Origin: Halictus rubicundus
Taxonomy: Eukaryota; Arthropoda; Insecta; Hymenoptera; Halictidae
Direction of reading: 5' to 3'
Length of the DNA stretch: 64,000 bases
Assembly (NCBI RefSeq): GCF_050948215.1
Contig: NW_027488957.1
Span: 123,594-187,593, forward strand
The position numbers and the translations under genes are program-made. Under the pieces are notes generated by a model that did not search any database, was not told the DNA's origin, and saw nothing but the letters and a program-made list of their open reading frames with translations. Positions 35,029-50,100 of the stretch are shown in pieces. The first letter of the stretch is position 1. Each line of letters begins with the position of its first letter.

Positions 35029-38000
35029 TATCCTATCCTATCCTCTATCCTATCCTATCCTCTATCCTATCCTATCCTCTATCCTATCCTATCCTCTATC
35101 CTATCCTATCCTCTATCCTATCCTATCCTCTATCCTATCCTATCCTCTATCCTATCCTATCCTCTATCCTATCCTATCCTCTATCCTATCCTATCCTCTA
35201 TCCTATCCTATCCTCTATCCTATCCTATCCTCTATCCTATCCTATCCTCTATCCTATCCTATCCTCTACCCTAAAATATCCTCTATACTGTCCAATCCTC
35301 TATCCTGTCCTCTATCCTATCCTCTATACTATCCTAACCTCTATCCTATAATATCCTCTATCCTATCCTATCCTCCATCCTATCCAATCCCGTATCCTAT
35401 CGTCTATCCTATCCTATCCTGTATCCTATCCAATCCCCTATCCTATCCTCTATCCTATCCTATAATCTATCCTATCCTATCCTCTCTCCTATCCTATCCT
35501 CTATCCTATCCTATCCTCTATCCTATCCTATCCTCAATCCTATCCTATACCCTATCCTATCCTATCCTCTATCCTATTTCACTCATCTATCCTATCCAAT
35601 CCCCTATCCTATCCTGAATCCTATCCTATCCCGTATCCTATCCTATCCTATCCTATTCTATCCTCTATCCTATACTACCGTTTGTCCTATCCTATCCTCT
35701 GTCCTATCCTATCCTCTATCCTATAATATCATATATCCTACCCTATCCTCTATCCTATCCTATCCTCTATCCTATCCTATCCTCTATCCTATCCTATCCT
35801 CTATCCTATAATATCATATATCCTACCCTATCCTCTATCCTATCCTGTCCTCTATCCTATAATATCATATATCCTATCCTATCCTCTATCGTATAATATC
35901 ATATATCCTATCCTATCCTATATCCTATCCTATCCTCTATCCTATCCTATCCTCTATCCTATCCTATCCTCTAGCCTATCCTATCCTCTATCCTATCCTA
36001 TCCTCTATGCTATCCTATCCTATCCTCAATCCTATCCTATCCTCTATCCTATCCAATCGTCTATCCTATGATATCCTCTATCCTATCCAATCCTCTATCC
36101 TATCCTCTATCCTATCCTATCCTCTACCCTAAATTATCCTCTATACTATCCAATCCTCTATCCTGTCCTCTATCCTATCCTATCCACTATCCTATCCTAT
36201 CCTCTATCCTATCCTATCCTCTATCCTATCCTATCCTCTATCCTATCCTATCCTCAATCCTATCCTATCCCCTATCCTATCCTATCCTGTATCCTATAAT
36301 ATCGTCTATCCTATTCAATCCTCTATCCTATCCTATCCTCTATCCTATCCTATCCTCTATCCTATTGTATCCTCTATCCTATCCCATCCTCTATCCTATC
36401 CTATCCTCTATCCTATAATATCCTCTATCCTATCCTATCCTCTATCCTATCCAATCCCTTATCCTATCCTCAATCTTGTCCTATCCTCTATCCTATCCTA
36501 TCCTCTATCCTATCCTATCCTCTATCCTATCCTATCCTATCCTCAATCCTATCCTATCCCCTATCCTATCCTATCCTCTATCCTATTTCACTCCTCTATC
36601 CTATCCAATCCCCTATCCTATCCTGAATCCTATCCTATCCCGTATCCTATCCTATCCTATCCTATTCTATCCTGTATCCTATACTACCGTTTGTCCTATC
36701 CTATCCTCTATCCTATAATATCCTCTATCCTATCCAATCCTCTATCCTAGCCTATCCTCTATACTATCCTACCCTCTTTCCTATCCTATCCTGTATCCTA
36801 TAATATCCTCTATCCTATCCAATCCTCTATCCTAGCCTATCCTCTATACTATCCTATCCTCTTTCCTATCCTATCCTCTATCCTATAATATCCTCTATCC
36901 TATCCAATCCTCTATCCTAGCCTATCCTCTATACTATCCTATCCTCTTTCCTATCCTATCCTCTATCCTATTTTATCCTATATCCTATCCTATCCTCTAT
37001 CCTATTGCATCCTCTATCCTATCCCATCCTCTATCCTATCCTATCCTCTATCCTATCCTATCCTCTATTATATCCTATCCTCTATCCTATCCTATATTCT
37101 TTCCTATCCTATCCTCTATCCTATAATATCCTCTATCCTATCCAATCCTCTATCCTAGCCTATCCTCTATACTATCCTATCCTCTTTCCTATCCTATCCT
37201 CTATCCTATTCTATCCTATATCCTATCCTATCCTCTATCCTATCCTATCCTCTATCCTATCCTATCCTCTATCCTATCCTATCCTCTATCCTATCCTATC
37301 CTCAATCCTATCCTATCCCCTATCCTATCCTATCCTGTATCCTATAATATCGTCTATCCTATTCAATCCTCTATCCTATCCTATCCTCTATCCTATCCTA
37401 TCCTCTATCCTATAATACCATATATCCTATCCTATCCTCTATCCTATAATATCATATATCCTATCCTATCCTATATCCTATCCTATCCTCTATCCTATCC
37501 TATCCTCTATGCTATCCTATCCTCTAGCCTATCCTATCCTCTATCCTATCCTATCCTCTATGCTATCCTATCCTATCCTCTATCCTATCCTATCCTCTAT
37601 CCTATCCTATCCTCTATCCTATCCTATCCTCTATCCTATCCTATCCTATCCTCAATCCTATCCTATCCTCTATCCTATCCAATCGTCTATCCTATAATAT
37701 CCTCTATCCTATCCTATCCTGAATGCTATTATGTATCCTATCCAATCCTCTATCCTATCCAATCCTCTATCCTATCCTATCCTCTATACTATCCTATCCT
37801 CTTTCCTATCCTATCCTCTATCCTATTCTATCCTCTATCCTATCCATTCCTCTATTCTATAATATCCTCTATCCTATCCAATCCTCTATCCTATCCTCTA
37901 TCCTATCCTATCCTCTATCCTATCCTATCCTCTATCCTATCCTATCATCTATCCTATCCTATCCTCTATCCTATCCTATCCTCTATCCTATCCTATCCTC

Positions 38001-41000
38001 TATCCTATTGTATCCTCTATCCTATCCCATCCTCTATCCTATCCTATCCTCTATCCTATAATATCCTCTATCCTATCCTATCCTCTATCCTATCCAATCC
38101 ATTATCCTATCCTCAATCTTCTCCTATCCTCTATCCTATCCTATCCTCTATCCTCTCCTATCCTCTATCCTATCCTATCCTCAATCCTATCCTATCTCCT
38201 ATCCTATCCTATCCTCTATCCTATTTCACTCCTCTATCCTATCCAATCCCCTATCCTATCCTGAATCCTATCCTATCCCGTATCCTATCCTATCATTTCC
38301 TATTCTATCCTCTATCCTATACTACCGTTTGTCCTATCCTATCCTCTATCCTATCCTATCCTCTATCCTATCCTATCCTCTATCCTATAATATCATATAT
38401 CCTACCCTATCCTCTATCCTATCCTATCCCGTATCCTATCCTGTCATTTCCTATTCTATCCTCGATCCTATACTACCGTTTGTCCTACCCTATCCTCTAT
38501 CCTATCCTATTCTCTATCCTATAATATCATATATCCTACCCTATCCTCTATCCTATCCTATCCTCTATCCTATAATATCATATATCCTATCCTATCCTCT
38601 ATCCTATAATATCATATATCCTATCCTATCCTATATCCTATCCTATCCTCTATCCTCAATCCTTTCCTATCCTCTATCCTATCCAATCGTCTATCCTATA
38701 ATATCCTCTGTCCTATCCTATCCTGAATGCTATTATGTATCCTATCCAATCCTCTATCCTATCCAATCCTCTATCCTATCCTATCCTCTATACTATCCTA
38801 TCCTCTTTCCTATCCTATCCTCTATCCTATTCTATCCTCTATCCTATCCTATCCTCTATCCTATTGTATCCTCTATCCTATCCCATCCTCTATCCTATCC
38901 ATTCCTCTATTCTATAATATCCTCTATCCTATCCAATCCTCTATCCTATCCTCTATCCTATCCTATCCTCTATCCTATCCTATCCTCTATCCTATCCTAT
39001 CCTCTATCCTATCCTATCCTCTATCCTATCCTATCCTCTTTCCTATCCTATCCTCTATCCTATAATATCCTCTATCCTATCCAATCCTCTATCCTAGCCT
39101 ATCCTCTATACTATCCTATCCTCTTTCCTATCCTATCCTCTATCCTATTCTATCCTATATCCTATCCTATCCTCTATCCTATCCTATCCTCTATCCTATC
39201 CTATCCTCTATCCTATCCTATCCTCAATCCTATCCTATCCCCTATCCTATCCTATCCTGTATCCTATAATATCGTCTATCCTATTCAATCCTCTATCCTA
39301 TCCTATCCTCTATCCTATCCTATCCTCTATCCTATAATATCATATATCCTATCCTATCCTCTATCCTATAATATCATATATCCTATCCTATCCTATATCC
39401 TATCCTATCCTCTATCCTATCCTATCCTCTATCCTATCCTATCCTCTAGCCTATCCTATCCTCTATCCTATCCTATCCTCTATCCTATCCTATCCTATCC
39501 TCAATCCTATCCTATCCTCTATCCTATCCAATCGTCTATCCTATAATATCCTCTATCCTATCCTATCCTGAATGCTATTATGTATCCTATCCAATCCTCT
39601 ATCCTATCCAATCCTCTATCCTATCCTATCCTCTATACTATCCTATCCTCTTTCATATCCTATCCTCTATCCTATTCTATCCCCTATCCTATCCTATCCT
39701 CTATCCTATTGTATCCTCTATCCTATCCCATCCTCTATCCTATCCATTCCTCTATTCTATAATATCCTCTATCCTATCCAATCCTCTATCCTATCCTCTA
39801 TCCTATCCTATCCTCTATCCTATCCTATCCTCTTTCCTATCCTATCATCTATCCTATCCTATCCTCTATCCTATCCTATCCTCTATCCTATCCTATCCTC
39901 TACCCTAAAATATCCTCTATACTATCCAATCGTCTATCCTGTCCTCTATCCTATCCTCTATACTATCCTAACCTCTAACCTATAATATCCTCTATCCTAT
40001 CCTATCCTCTATCCAATCCTATCCTCTATCCTATCCTATCCTCTATCCTATCCTATCCTCAATCCTATCCTATACCCTATCCTATCCTATCCTCTATCCT
40101 ATTTCACTCATCTATCCTATCCAATCCCCTATCCTATCCTGAATCCTATCCTATCCCGTATCCTATCCTATCCTATCCTATTCTATCCTGTATCCTATAC
40201 TACCGTTTGTCCTATCCTATCCTCTATCCTATAATATCCTCTATCCTATCCAATCCTCTATCCTAGCCTATCCTCTATACTATCCTATCCTCTTTCCTAT
40301 AATATCCTCTATCCTATTCTATCCTATATCCTATCCTATCCTCTATCCTATTGCATCCTCTATCCTATCCCATCCTCTATCCTATCCTATCCTCTATCCT
40401 ATCCTATCTTCTATTATATCCTATCCTCTATCCTATCCTATCCTCTATCCTATCCTATCCTCTATCCTATCCTATCCTCAATCCTATCCTATCCCCTATC
40501 CTATCCTATCCTCTATCCTATTTCACTCCTCTATCCTATCCAATCCCCTATCCTATCCTGAATCCTATCCTATCCCGTATCCTATCCTATCCTATCCTAT
40601 TCTATCCTCTATCCTATACTACCGTTTGTACTGTCCTATCCTCTGTCCTATCCTATCCTCTATCCTATAATATCATATATCCTACCCTATCCTCTATCCT
40701 ATCCTATCCTCTATCCTATTATATCATATATCCTACCCTATCCTCTATCCTATCCTATCCTCTATCCTATAATATCATATATCCTATCCTATCCTCTATC
40801 CTATAATATCATATATCCTATCCTATCCTCTATCCTATCCTATCCTCTATTATATCCTATCCTCTATCCTATCCTATCCTCTATCCTATCCTATCCTGAA
40901 TCCTATCCTATACTCTAACCTATCCAATCGTCTATCCTATGATATTCTCTATCCTATCCAATCCTCTATCCTATCCTCTATCCTATCCTATCCTCTATCC

Positions 41001-44000
41001 TAAAATATCCTCTATACTATCCAATCCTCTATCCTGTCCTCTATCCTATCCTATCCTCTATCCTATCCTATCCTCTATCCTATAATATCATATATCCTAT
41101 CCTATCCTCTATCCTATAATATCATATATCCTATCCTATCCTATATCCTATCCTATCCTCTATCCTATCGTATCCTCAATCCTATCCTATCCCCTATCCT
41201 ATCCTATCCTCTATCCTATTTCACTCCTCTATCCTATCCAATCCCCTATCCTATCCTGAATCCTATCCTATCCCGTATCCTATCCTATCCTATCCTATTC
41301 TATCCTCTATCCTATACTACCGTTTGTACTGTCCTATCCTCTATCCTATAATATCATATATCCTACCCTATCCTCTATCCTATCCTATCCTCTATCCTAT
41401 TATATCATATATCCTACCCTATCCTCTATCCTATCCTATCCTCTATCCTATCCTCTATCCTATAATATCATATATCTTATCCTATCCTCTATCCTATCCT
41501 ATCCTCTATTATATCCTATCCTCTATCCTATCCTATCCTCTATCCTATCCTATCCTCTAGCCTATCCTATCCTCTATCCAATCCTATCCTCTATGCTATC
41601 CTATCCTATCCTGAATCCTATCCTATACTCTATCCTATCCAATCGTCTATCCTATGATATCCTCTATCCTATCCAATCCTCTATCCTATCCTCTATCCTA
41701 TCCTATCCTCTATCCTATCCAATCCCTTATCCTATCCTCAATCTTGTCCTATCCTCTATCCTATCCTATCCTCTATCCTATCCTATCCTCTATCCTATCC
41801 TATCCTCAATCCTATCCTTTCCCCTATCCTATCCTATCCTCTATCCTATTTCACTCCTCTATCCTACCCAATCCCCTATCCTATCCTGAATCCTATCCTA
41901 TCCCGTATCCTATCCTATCATTTCCTATTCTATCCTCTATCCTATACTACCGTTTGTCCTATCCTATCCTCTATCCTATAATATCATATATCCTACCCTA
42001 TCCTCTATCCTATCCTATCCTCTATCCTATGCAATCCTCTATCCTATCCTATCCTCTATCCTATCCTATCCTCTATCCTATCCTCTATCCTATCCTATCC
42101 TCAATCGTATCCTATCCCCTATAGTATCCTATCCTATAGCCTATCCTATCCTCTATCCTATTCTACCGTTTGTCCTATCCTATCCTCTATCCTATTCTAC
42201 CGTTTGTCCTATCCTATCCTGAATCCTATCCTATCCCGTATCCTATCCTATCCTATCCTATTCTATCCTCTATCGTATACTACCGTTTGTCCTATCCTAT
42301 CCTCTATCCTATCCTATCCTCTATCCTATAATATCATATATCCTACCCTATCCTCTATCCTATCCTATCCTCTATCCTATAATATCATATATCCTATCCT
42401 ATCCTCTATCCTATCCTATCCTCTATCCTATAATATCATATATCCTATCCTATCCTCTATCCTATCCTATCCTCTATCCTATAATATCATATATCCTGTC
42501 CTATCCTCTATCCTATCCTATCCTCTATCCTATAATATCATATATCCTATCCTATCCTATATCCTATCCTATCCTCTATCCTATCCTATCCTCTATCCTA
42601 TCCTATCCTCTATCCTATCCTATCCTCTAGCCTATCCTATCCTCTATCCTAACCTATCCTCTATCCTATCCTATCCTATCCTCAATCCTATCCTATCCTC
42701 TATGCTATCCTATCCTCTATCCTATCCTATCCTCTACCCTAAAATATCCTCTATCCTATCCTATCCTCTATCCTATTGTATCCTCTATCCTATCCCATCC
42801 TCTATCCTATCCTATCCTCTATCCTATCCTATCCTCTATCCTATCCTATCCTCTATCCTATCCTATCCTCTATCCTATAATATCATATATCCTATCCTAT
42901 CCTATATCCTATCCTATCCTCTATCCTATCCTCTATCCTATCCCATCCTCTATCCTATCCTATCCTTTATCATATAATATCCTCTATTCTATCCAATCCT
43001 CTATCCTATCCATTCCTCTATTCTATAATATCCTCTATCCTATCCAATCCTCTATCCTATCCTCTATCCTATCCCATCCTCTATCCTATCCTATCCTTTA
43101 TCCTATAATATCCTCTATCCTATCCTATCCTCTGTTGTATCCTATTTGCTATCCTATCGTATCCTCTATCCTATCCTATCCTCTATCCTATCCTATCCTC
43201 TATCCTATCCTATCGTCTATCCTATAATATCCTCTGTCGTATCCTATTTTCTGTCCTATCCTATCCTCTATCCTATCCTGTCCTCTATTCTATCCTATCC
43301 TCTATCCTATCCTAACCTCTATCCTATAATATCCTCTATCCTATCCTTTCCTCTATCCTATCCAATCCCGTATTCTATCGTCTATCCTATCCTATCCTGT
43401 ATACTATCCAATCCCCTATCCTATCCTCTTTCCTATCCTATCCTCCATCCTATCCTATCCTCAATCCTATCCTACCGTTTGTCCTATCCTATCCTCTATC
43501 CTATCGTATCCTCTATCCTATCCTATCCTGTATCCTATCCTATCCTTTATCCTATAATATCCTCTATCCTATCCAATCCTCTATCCTATCCTATCCTCTG
43601 TACTATCCTATCCTCTGTACTATCCTATCCTCTTTCCTATCCTATCCTCTATCCTATTCTATCCTCTATCCTATCCTATCCTCTATCCTATTGTATCCTC
43701 TATCCTATCCCATCCTCTATCCTATCCTATCCTCTATCCTATCCTATCCTCTAGCCTATCCTATCCTCTATCCTAACCTATCCTCTATCCTATCCTATCC
43801 TATCCTCAATCCTATCCTATCCTCTATCCTATCCTATCCTCTATCCTATCCTATCCTCTATCCTATCCTATCCTCTATCCTATCCTATCCTCTATCCTAT
43901 CCTATCTTCTATCCTATCCTATCCTCTATCCTATCAAATCCCCTATCCTATCCTCTATCCTATCCTATCCTCTATCCAATCCTCTATCCTATCCTATCCT

Positions 44001-44003
44001 CTA

Positions 44004-44865
44004 TCCTATCCTCTATCCTATCCTATCCTCTATCCTATCCTATCCTCTATCCTATCCTATCCTCTATCGTATCCTATCCTCTATCCTATCCTATCCTCTA
44101 TCCTATCCTGTCCTCTATCCTATCCTATCCTCTATCCTATCCTATCCTCTATCCTATCCTATCCTCTATCCTATTCTATCCTCTATCCTATCCTATCCTC
44201 TATCCTATCCTATGCTCTATCCTATCCTATCCTCCATCCTAGCCTATCCTCAATCCTATCCTTTCCTCTATCCTATCCTATCCTCTATCCTATCCTATCC
44301 TCTATCCTCTATCCTATCCTAACCTCTATCCTATCCTATCCTCTATCCTATCCTATCCTCTATCCGATCCTATCCTCTATCCGATCCTATCCTCTATCCT
44401 ATCCTATCCTCTATCCTCTCCTATCCTCTATCCTATCCTATCCTCTATCCTATCCTATCCTCTATCCTATCCTATCCTCTATCCTATCCTATCCTCTATC
44501 CTCTCCTATCCTCTATCCTATCCTATCCTCTATCCTATCCTATCCTCTATCCTATCCTATCCTCTATCGTATCCTATCCTCTATCCTATCCTATCCTCTA
44601 TCCTATCCTGTCCTCTATCCTATCCTATCCTCTATCCTATCCTATCCTCTATCCTATCCTATCCTCTATCCTATTCTATCCTCTATCCTATCCTATCCTC
44701 TATCCTATCCTATGCTCTATCCTATCCTATCCTCCATCCTAGCCTATCCTCAATCCTATCCTTTCCTCTATCCTATCCTATCCTCTATCCTATCCTATCC
44801 TCTATCCTCTATCCTATCCTAACCTCTATCCTATCCTATCCTCTATCCTATCCTATCCTCTATCC
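44004..44865. repeat. 500-bp tandem duplication
   Basis: A 362-bp stretch at 44004-44365 recurs at 44504-44865, exactly 500 bp away. It includes the shared variants CTCTATCGTATCC, TATGCTCTATCC and CTCCATCCTAGCC. Confidence 0.75.
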
Positions 44866-47177
44866 TATCCTATCTTCTATCCTATCCAATCCTCTATCCT
44901 ATCCTATCCTCTATCCTATCCTATCCTCTATCCTATCCTATCTTCTATCCTATCCTATCCTCTATCCTATCAAATCCCCTATCCTATCCTCTATCCTATC
45001 CTATCCTGTATCCTATCCAATCCTCTATCCTGCCCTATTATCTATCCCCAATCCTATCCTTTCCTGTATCCTATCCAATCCTCTATCCTATCCTGTCCTC
45101 TATCCTATAATATCCTCTATCCTATCTTATCCTCTATCCTATCCTATCGTATATCCTATCCTATCCTCTATCCTATCCTATCCTCTATCCTATCCTATCC
45201 TCTATCCTATCCTATCCTCTATCCTATCCTATCCTCTATCCTATCCTGTCCTCTATCCTATCCTATCCTCTATCCTATCCTATCCTCTATCCTATCCTAT
45301 CCTCTATCCTATCCTATCCTCTATCCTATCCTATCCTCTATCGTCTCCTATCCTCTATCCTATCCTATCCTCTATCCTATCCTATCCTCTATCCTATCCT
45401 ATCCTCTATCCTATCCTATCCTCTATCCTATCCTATCCTCTATCCTATCCTATCCTCTATCCTATCCTATCCTCTATCCTATCCTATCCTCTATCCTATC
45501 CTATCCTCTATCCTATCCTATCCTCTATCCTATCCTATCCTCTATCCTATCCTATCCTCTATCCTATCCTATCCTCTATCCTATCCTATCCTCTATCCTA
45601 TCCTATCCTCTATCCTATCCTATCCTCTATCCTATCCTATACTCTATCCTATCCTATCCTCTATCCTATCCTATCCTATCCTCTATCCTATCCTATCCTC
45701 TATCCTATCCTATCCTCTATCCTATCCTATCCTCTATCCTATCCTATCCTCTATCCTCTATCCTATCCTAACCTCTATCCTATCCTATCCTCTATCCTAT
45801 CCTATCCTCTATCCGATCCTATCCTCTATCCGATCCTATCCTCTATCCTATCCTATCCTCTATCCTCTCCTATCCTCTATCCTATCCTATCCTCTATCCT
45901 ATCCTATCCTCTATCCTATCCTATCCTCTATCCTATCCTATCCTCTATCCTCTCCTATCCTCTATCCTATCCTATCCTCTATCCTATCCTATCCTCTATC
46001 CTATCCTATCCTCTATCGTATCCTATCCTCTATCCTATCCTATCCTCTATCCTATCCTGTCCTCTATCCTATCCTATCCTCCATCCTAGCCTATCCTCAA
46101 TCCTATCCTTTCCTCTATCCTATCCTATCCTCTATCCTATCCTATCCTCTATCCTCTATCCTATCCTAACCTCTATCCTATCCTATCCTCTATCCTATCC
46201 TATCCTCTATCCTATCCTATCTTCTATCCTATCCAATCCTCTATCCTATCCTATCCTCTATCCTATCCTATCCTCTATCCTATCCTATCTTCTATCCTAT
46301 CCTATCCTCTATCCTATCAAATCCCCTATCCTATCCTCTATCCTATCCTATCCTGTATCCTATCCAATCCTCTATCCTGCCCTATTATCTATCCCCAATC
46401 CTATCCTTTCCTGTATCCTATCCAATCCTCTATCCTATCCTGTCCTCTATCCTATAATATCCTCTATCCTATCTTATCCTCTATCCTATCCTATCGTATA
46501 TCCTATCCTATCCTCTATCCTATCCTATCCTCTATCCTATCCTATCCTCTATCCTATCCTATCCTCTATCCTATCCTATCCTCTATCCTATCCTGTCCTC
46601 TATCCTATCCTATCCTCTATCCTATCCTATCCTCTATCCTATCCTATCCTCTATCCTATCCTATCCTCTATCCTATCCTATCCTCTATCGTCTCCTATCC
46701 TCTATCCTATCCTATCCTCTATCCTATCCTATCCTCTATCCTATCCTATCCTCTATCCTATCCTATCCTCTATCCTATCCTATCCTCTATCCTATCCTAT
46801 CCTCTATCCTATCCTATCCTCTATCCTATCCTATCCTCTATCCTATCCTATCCTCTATCCTATCCTATCCTCTATCCTATCCTATCCTCTATCCTATCCT
46901 ATCCTCTATCCTATCCTATCCTCTATCCTATCCTATCCTCTATCCTATCCTATCCTCTATCCTATCCTATCCTCTATCCTATCCTATACTCTATCCTATC
47001 CTATCCTCTATCCTATCCTATCCTATCCTCTATCCTATCCTATCCTCTATCCTATCCTATCCTCTATCCTATCCTATCCTCTATCCTATCCTATCCTCTA
47101 TCCTCTATCCTATCCTAACCTCTATCCTATCCTATCCTCTATCCTATCCTATCCTCTATCCGATCCTATCCTCTATC
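44716..47177. repeat. 1347-bp higher-order repeat, about 1.8 copies
   Basis: CCATCCTAGCC (44734, 46081), TGCCCTATTATC (45031, 46378), TACTCTATCC (45640, 46987), CTAACC (45770, 47117) and CCGATCC (45815, 47162) all recur at 1347 bp. The match stops at about 45830/47177. Confidence 0.8.
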
Positions 47178-50100
47178 CTATCCTATCCTCTATCCTATCC
47201 TATCCTCTATCCTATCCTATCCTCTATCCTATCCTATCCTCTATCCTCTATCCTCTATCCTCTATCCTATCCAATCCTCTATCCTATCCATTCCTCTATC
47301 CTATCCTATCCTCTATCCTATCCTATCTTCTATCCTATCCTATCCTCTATCCTATCCTATCCTGTATCCTATCCTATCCTCTATCCTATCCTATCCTCTA
47401 TCCGATCCTATCCTCTATCCTATCCTATCCTCTATCCTATCCTATCCTCTATCCCATCCTATCCTGTATCCTATCCAATCCTTAATCCTATCCTATCATC
47501 TATCCTCTATCCTATCCAATCCTCTATCCAATCCATTCCTCTATCCTATCATATCCTCTATCCTATAATATCCTCTATCCTATCCTATCCTCTATCCAAT
47601 CCTCTATCCTATCCTATCCTCTATCCTATCCTATCCTCTATCCTATCCTATCTTCTATCCTATCCTATCCTCTATCCTATCAAATCCCCTATCCTATCCT
47701 CTATCCTATCCTATCCTGTATCCTATCCAATCCTCTATCCTGCCCTATTATCTATCCTCAATCCTATCCTTTCCTGTATCCTATCCAATCCTCTATCCTA
47801 TCCTGTCCTCTATCCTATAATATCCTCTATCCTATCTTATCCTCTATCCTATCCTATCGTATATCCTATCCTATCCTCTATCCTATCATCTATCCTATCC
47901 TATCCTCTATCCTATCCTATCCTCTATCCTATCCTATCCTCTATCCTCTCCTATCCTCTATCCTATCCTATCCTCTATCCTATCCTATCCTCTATCCTAT
48001 CCTATCCTCTATTCTATCCTATCCTCTATCCTATCCTATCCTCTATCCTATCCTATCTTCTATCCTATCCTATCCTCTATCCTATCAAATCCCCTATCCT
48101 ATCCTCTATCCTATCCTATCCTCTATCCTATCCTATCCTCTATCCTATTCTATCCTCTATCCTATCCTATCCTCTATCCTATCAAATCCCCTATCCTATC
48201 CTCTATCCTATCCTATCCTGTATCCTATCCAATCCTCTATCCTGCCCTATTATCTATCCTCAATCCTAACCTTTCCTGTATCCTATCCAATCCTCTATCC
48301 TATCCTGTCCTCTATCCTATAATATCCTCTATCCTATCCCATCCTCTATCCTATCCTATCTTCTATCCTATCCTATCCTCTATCCTATCAAATCCCCTAT
48401 CCTATCCTCTATCCTATCCTATCCTCTATCCAATTCTATCCTCTATCCTATCCTATCCTCTATCCTATCCTATCCTCTATCCTATCCTATCCTCTATCCT
48501 ATCCTATCCTCTATCCTATCCTATCCTCTATCCTATCCTATCCTCTATCCTATCCTATCCTCTATCCTATCCTATCCTCTATCCTATCCTATCCTCTATC
48601 CTATCCTATCCTCTATCCTATCCTATCCTCTATCCTATCCTATCCTCTATCCTATCCTATCCTCTATCCTATCCTATCCGCTATCCTATCCTATCCTCTA
48701 TCCTATCCTATCCTCTATCCTATCCTATCCTCTATCCTATCCTATCCTCTATCCTATCCTATCCTCTATCCTATCCCGTCCTCTATCCTATCCTCTCCTC
48801 TATCCTATCCTATCCTCTATCCTATCCTATCCTCTATCCTATCCTATCCTCTATCCTATCCTATCCTCTATCCTATCCTATCCTCTATCCTATCCTATCC
48901 TCTATCCTATCCTATCCTCTATCCTATCCTATCCTCTATCCTATCCTATCCTCTATCCTATCCTATCCTCTATCCTATCCTATCCTCTATCCTATCCTAT
49001 CCTCTATCCTATCCTATCCTCTATCCTATCCTATCCTCTATCCTATCCTATCCTCTATCCTATCCTATCCTCTATCCTATCCTATCCTCTATCCTATCCT
49101 ATACTCTATCCTATCCTATCCTCTATCCTATCCTATCCTATCCTCTATCCTATCCTATCCTCTATCCTATCCTATCCTCTATCCTATCCTATCCTCTATC
49201 CTATCCTATCCTCTATCCTATCCTATCCTCTATCCTATCCTATCCTCTATCCGATCCTATCCTCTATCCTATCCTATCCTCTATCCTATCCTATCCTCTA
49301 TCCTATTCTATCCTCTATCCTATCCTATCCTCTATCCTATCAAACCCCTATCCTATCCTCTATCCTATCCTATCCTGTATCCTATCCAATCCTCTATCCT
49401 GCCCTATTATCTATCCTCAATCCTATCCTTTCCTGTATCCTATCCAATCCTCTATCCTATCCTGTCCTCTATCCTATCCTATCCTCTATCCTATCCTATC
49501 CTCTATCCTATCCTATCCTCTATCCTATCCTATCCTCTATCCAATTCTATCCTCTATCCTATCCTATCCTCTATCCTATCCTATCCTCTATCCTCTATCC
49601 TATCCTATCCTCTATCCTATCCTATCCTCTATCCTATCCTATCCTCTATCCTATCCTATCCTCTATCCTATCCTATCCTCTATCCTAGCCTATCCTCTAT
49701 CCTATCCTATCCTCTATCCTATCCTATCCTCTATCCTATCCTATCCTCTATCCTATCCTATCCTCTATCCTATCCTATCCTCTATCCTATCCTATCCTCT
49801 ATCCTATCCTATCCTCTATCCTATCCTATCCTCTATCCTATCCTATCCTCTATCCTATCCTATCCTCTATCCTATCCTATCCTCTATCCTATCCTATCCT
49901 CTATCCTATCCTAACCTCTATCCTATCCTATCCTCTATCCTATCCTATCCTCTATCCTATCCTAACCTCTATCCTATCCTATCCTCTATCCTATCCTATC
50001 CTCTATCTGATCCTATCCTCTATCCTATCCTATCCTCTATCCTATCCTATCCTCTATCCTATTCTATCCTCTATCCTATCCTATCCTCTATCCTATCAAA

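Larger units (their letters stand above)
11188..43900. repeat. 17-bp satellite array, domain A, right part
   Basis: This is the continuation of the array left of the element, about 32.7 kb with no gene or RNA gene visible. It is rich in marker monomers: GAATGCTATTATG at 11644, 21700, 24499, 33711, 34715, 37721, 38725 and 39570, the variant GAATTCTATTATG at 15028 and 18412, plus many TACCGTTTGTCC and ATATCATATATCC monomers. Marker spacing reveals the higher-order blocks listed separately. Short runs of pure 17-bp monomers are embedded, for example about 34936-35268. The last TACCGTTTGTCC is near 43473. Confidence 0.95.

Noticed and set aside
11188..43900. Canonical insect telomere (TTAGG/CCTAA)n
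   Set aside because: CCTAA occurs only as rare mutated monomers (for example TCCTAACC). The unit is TATCC-based, so only a distant telomere-like resemblance can be claimed.
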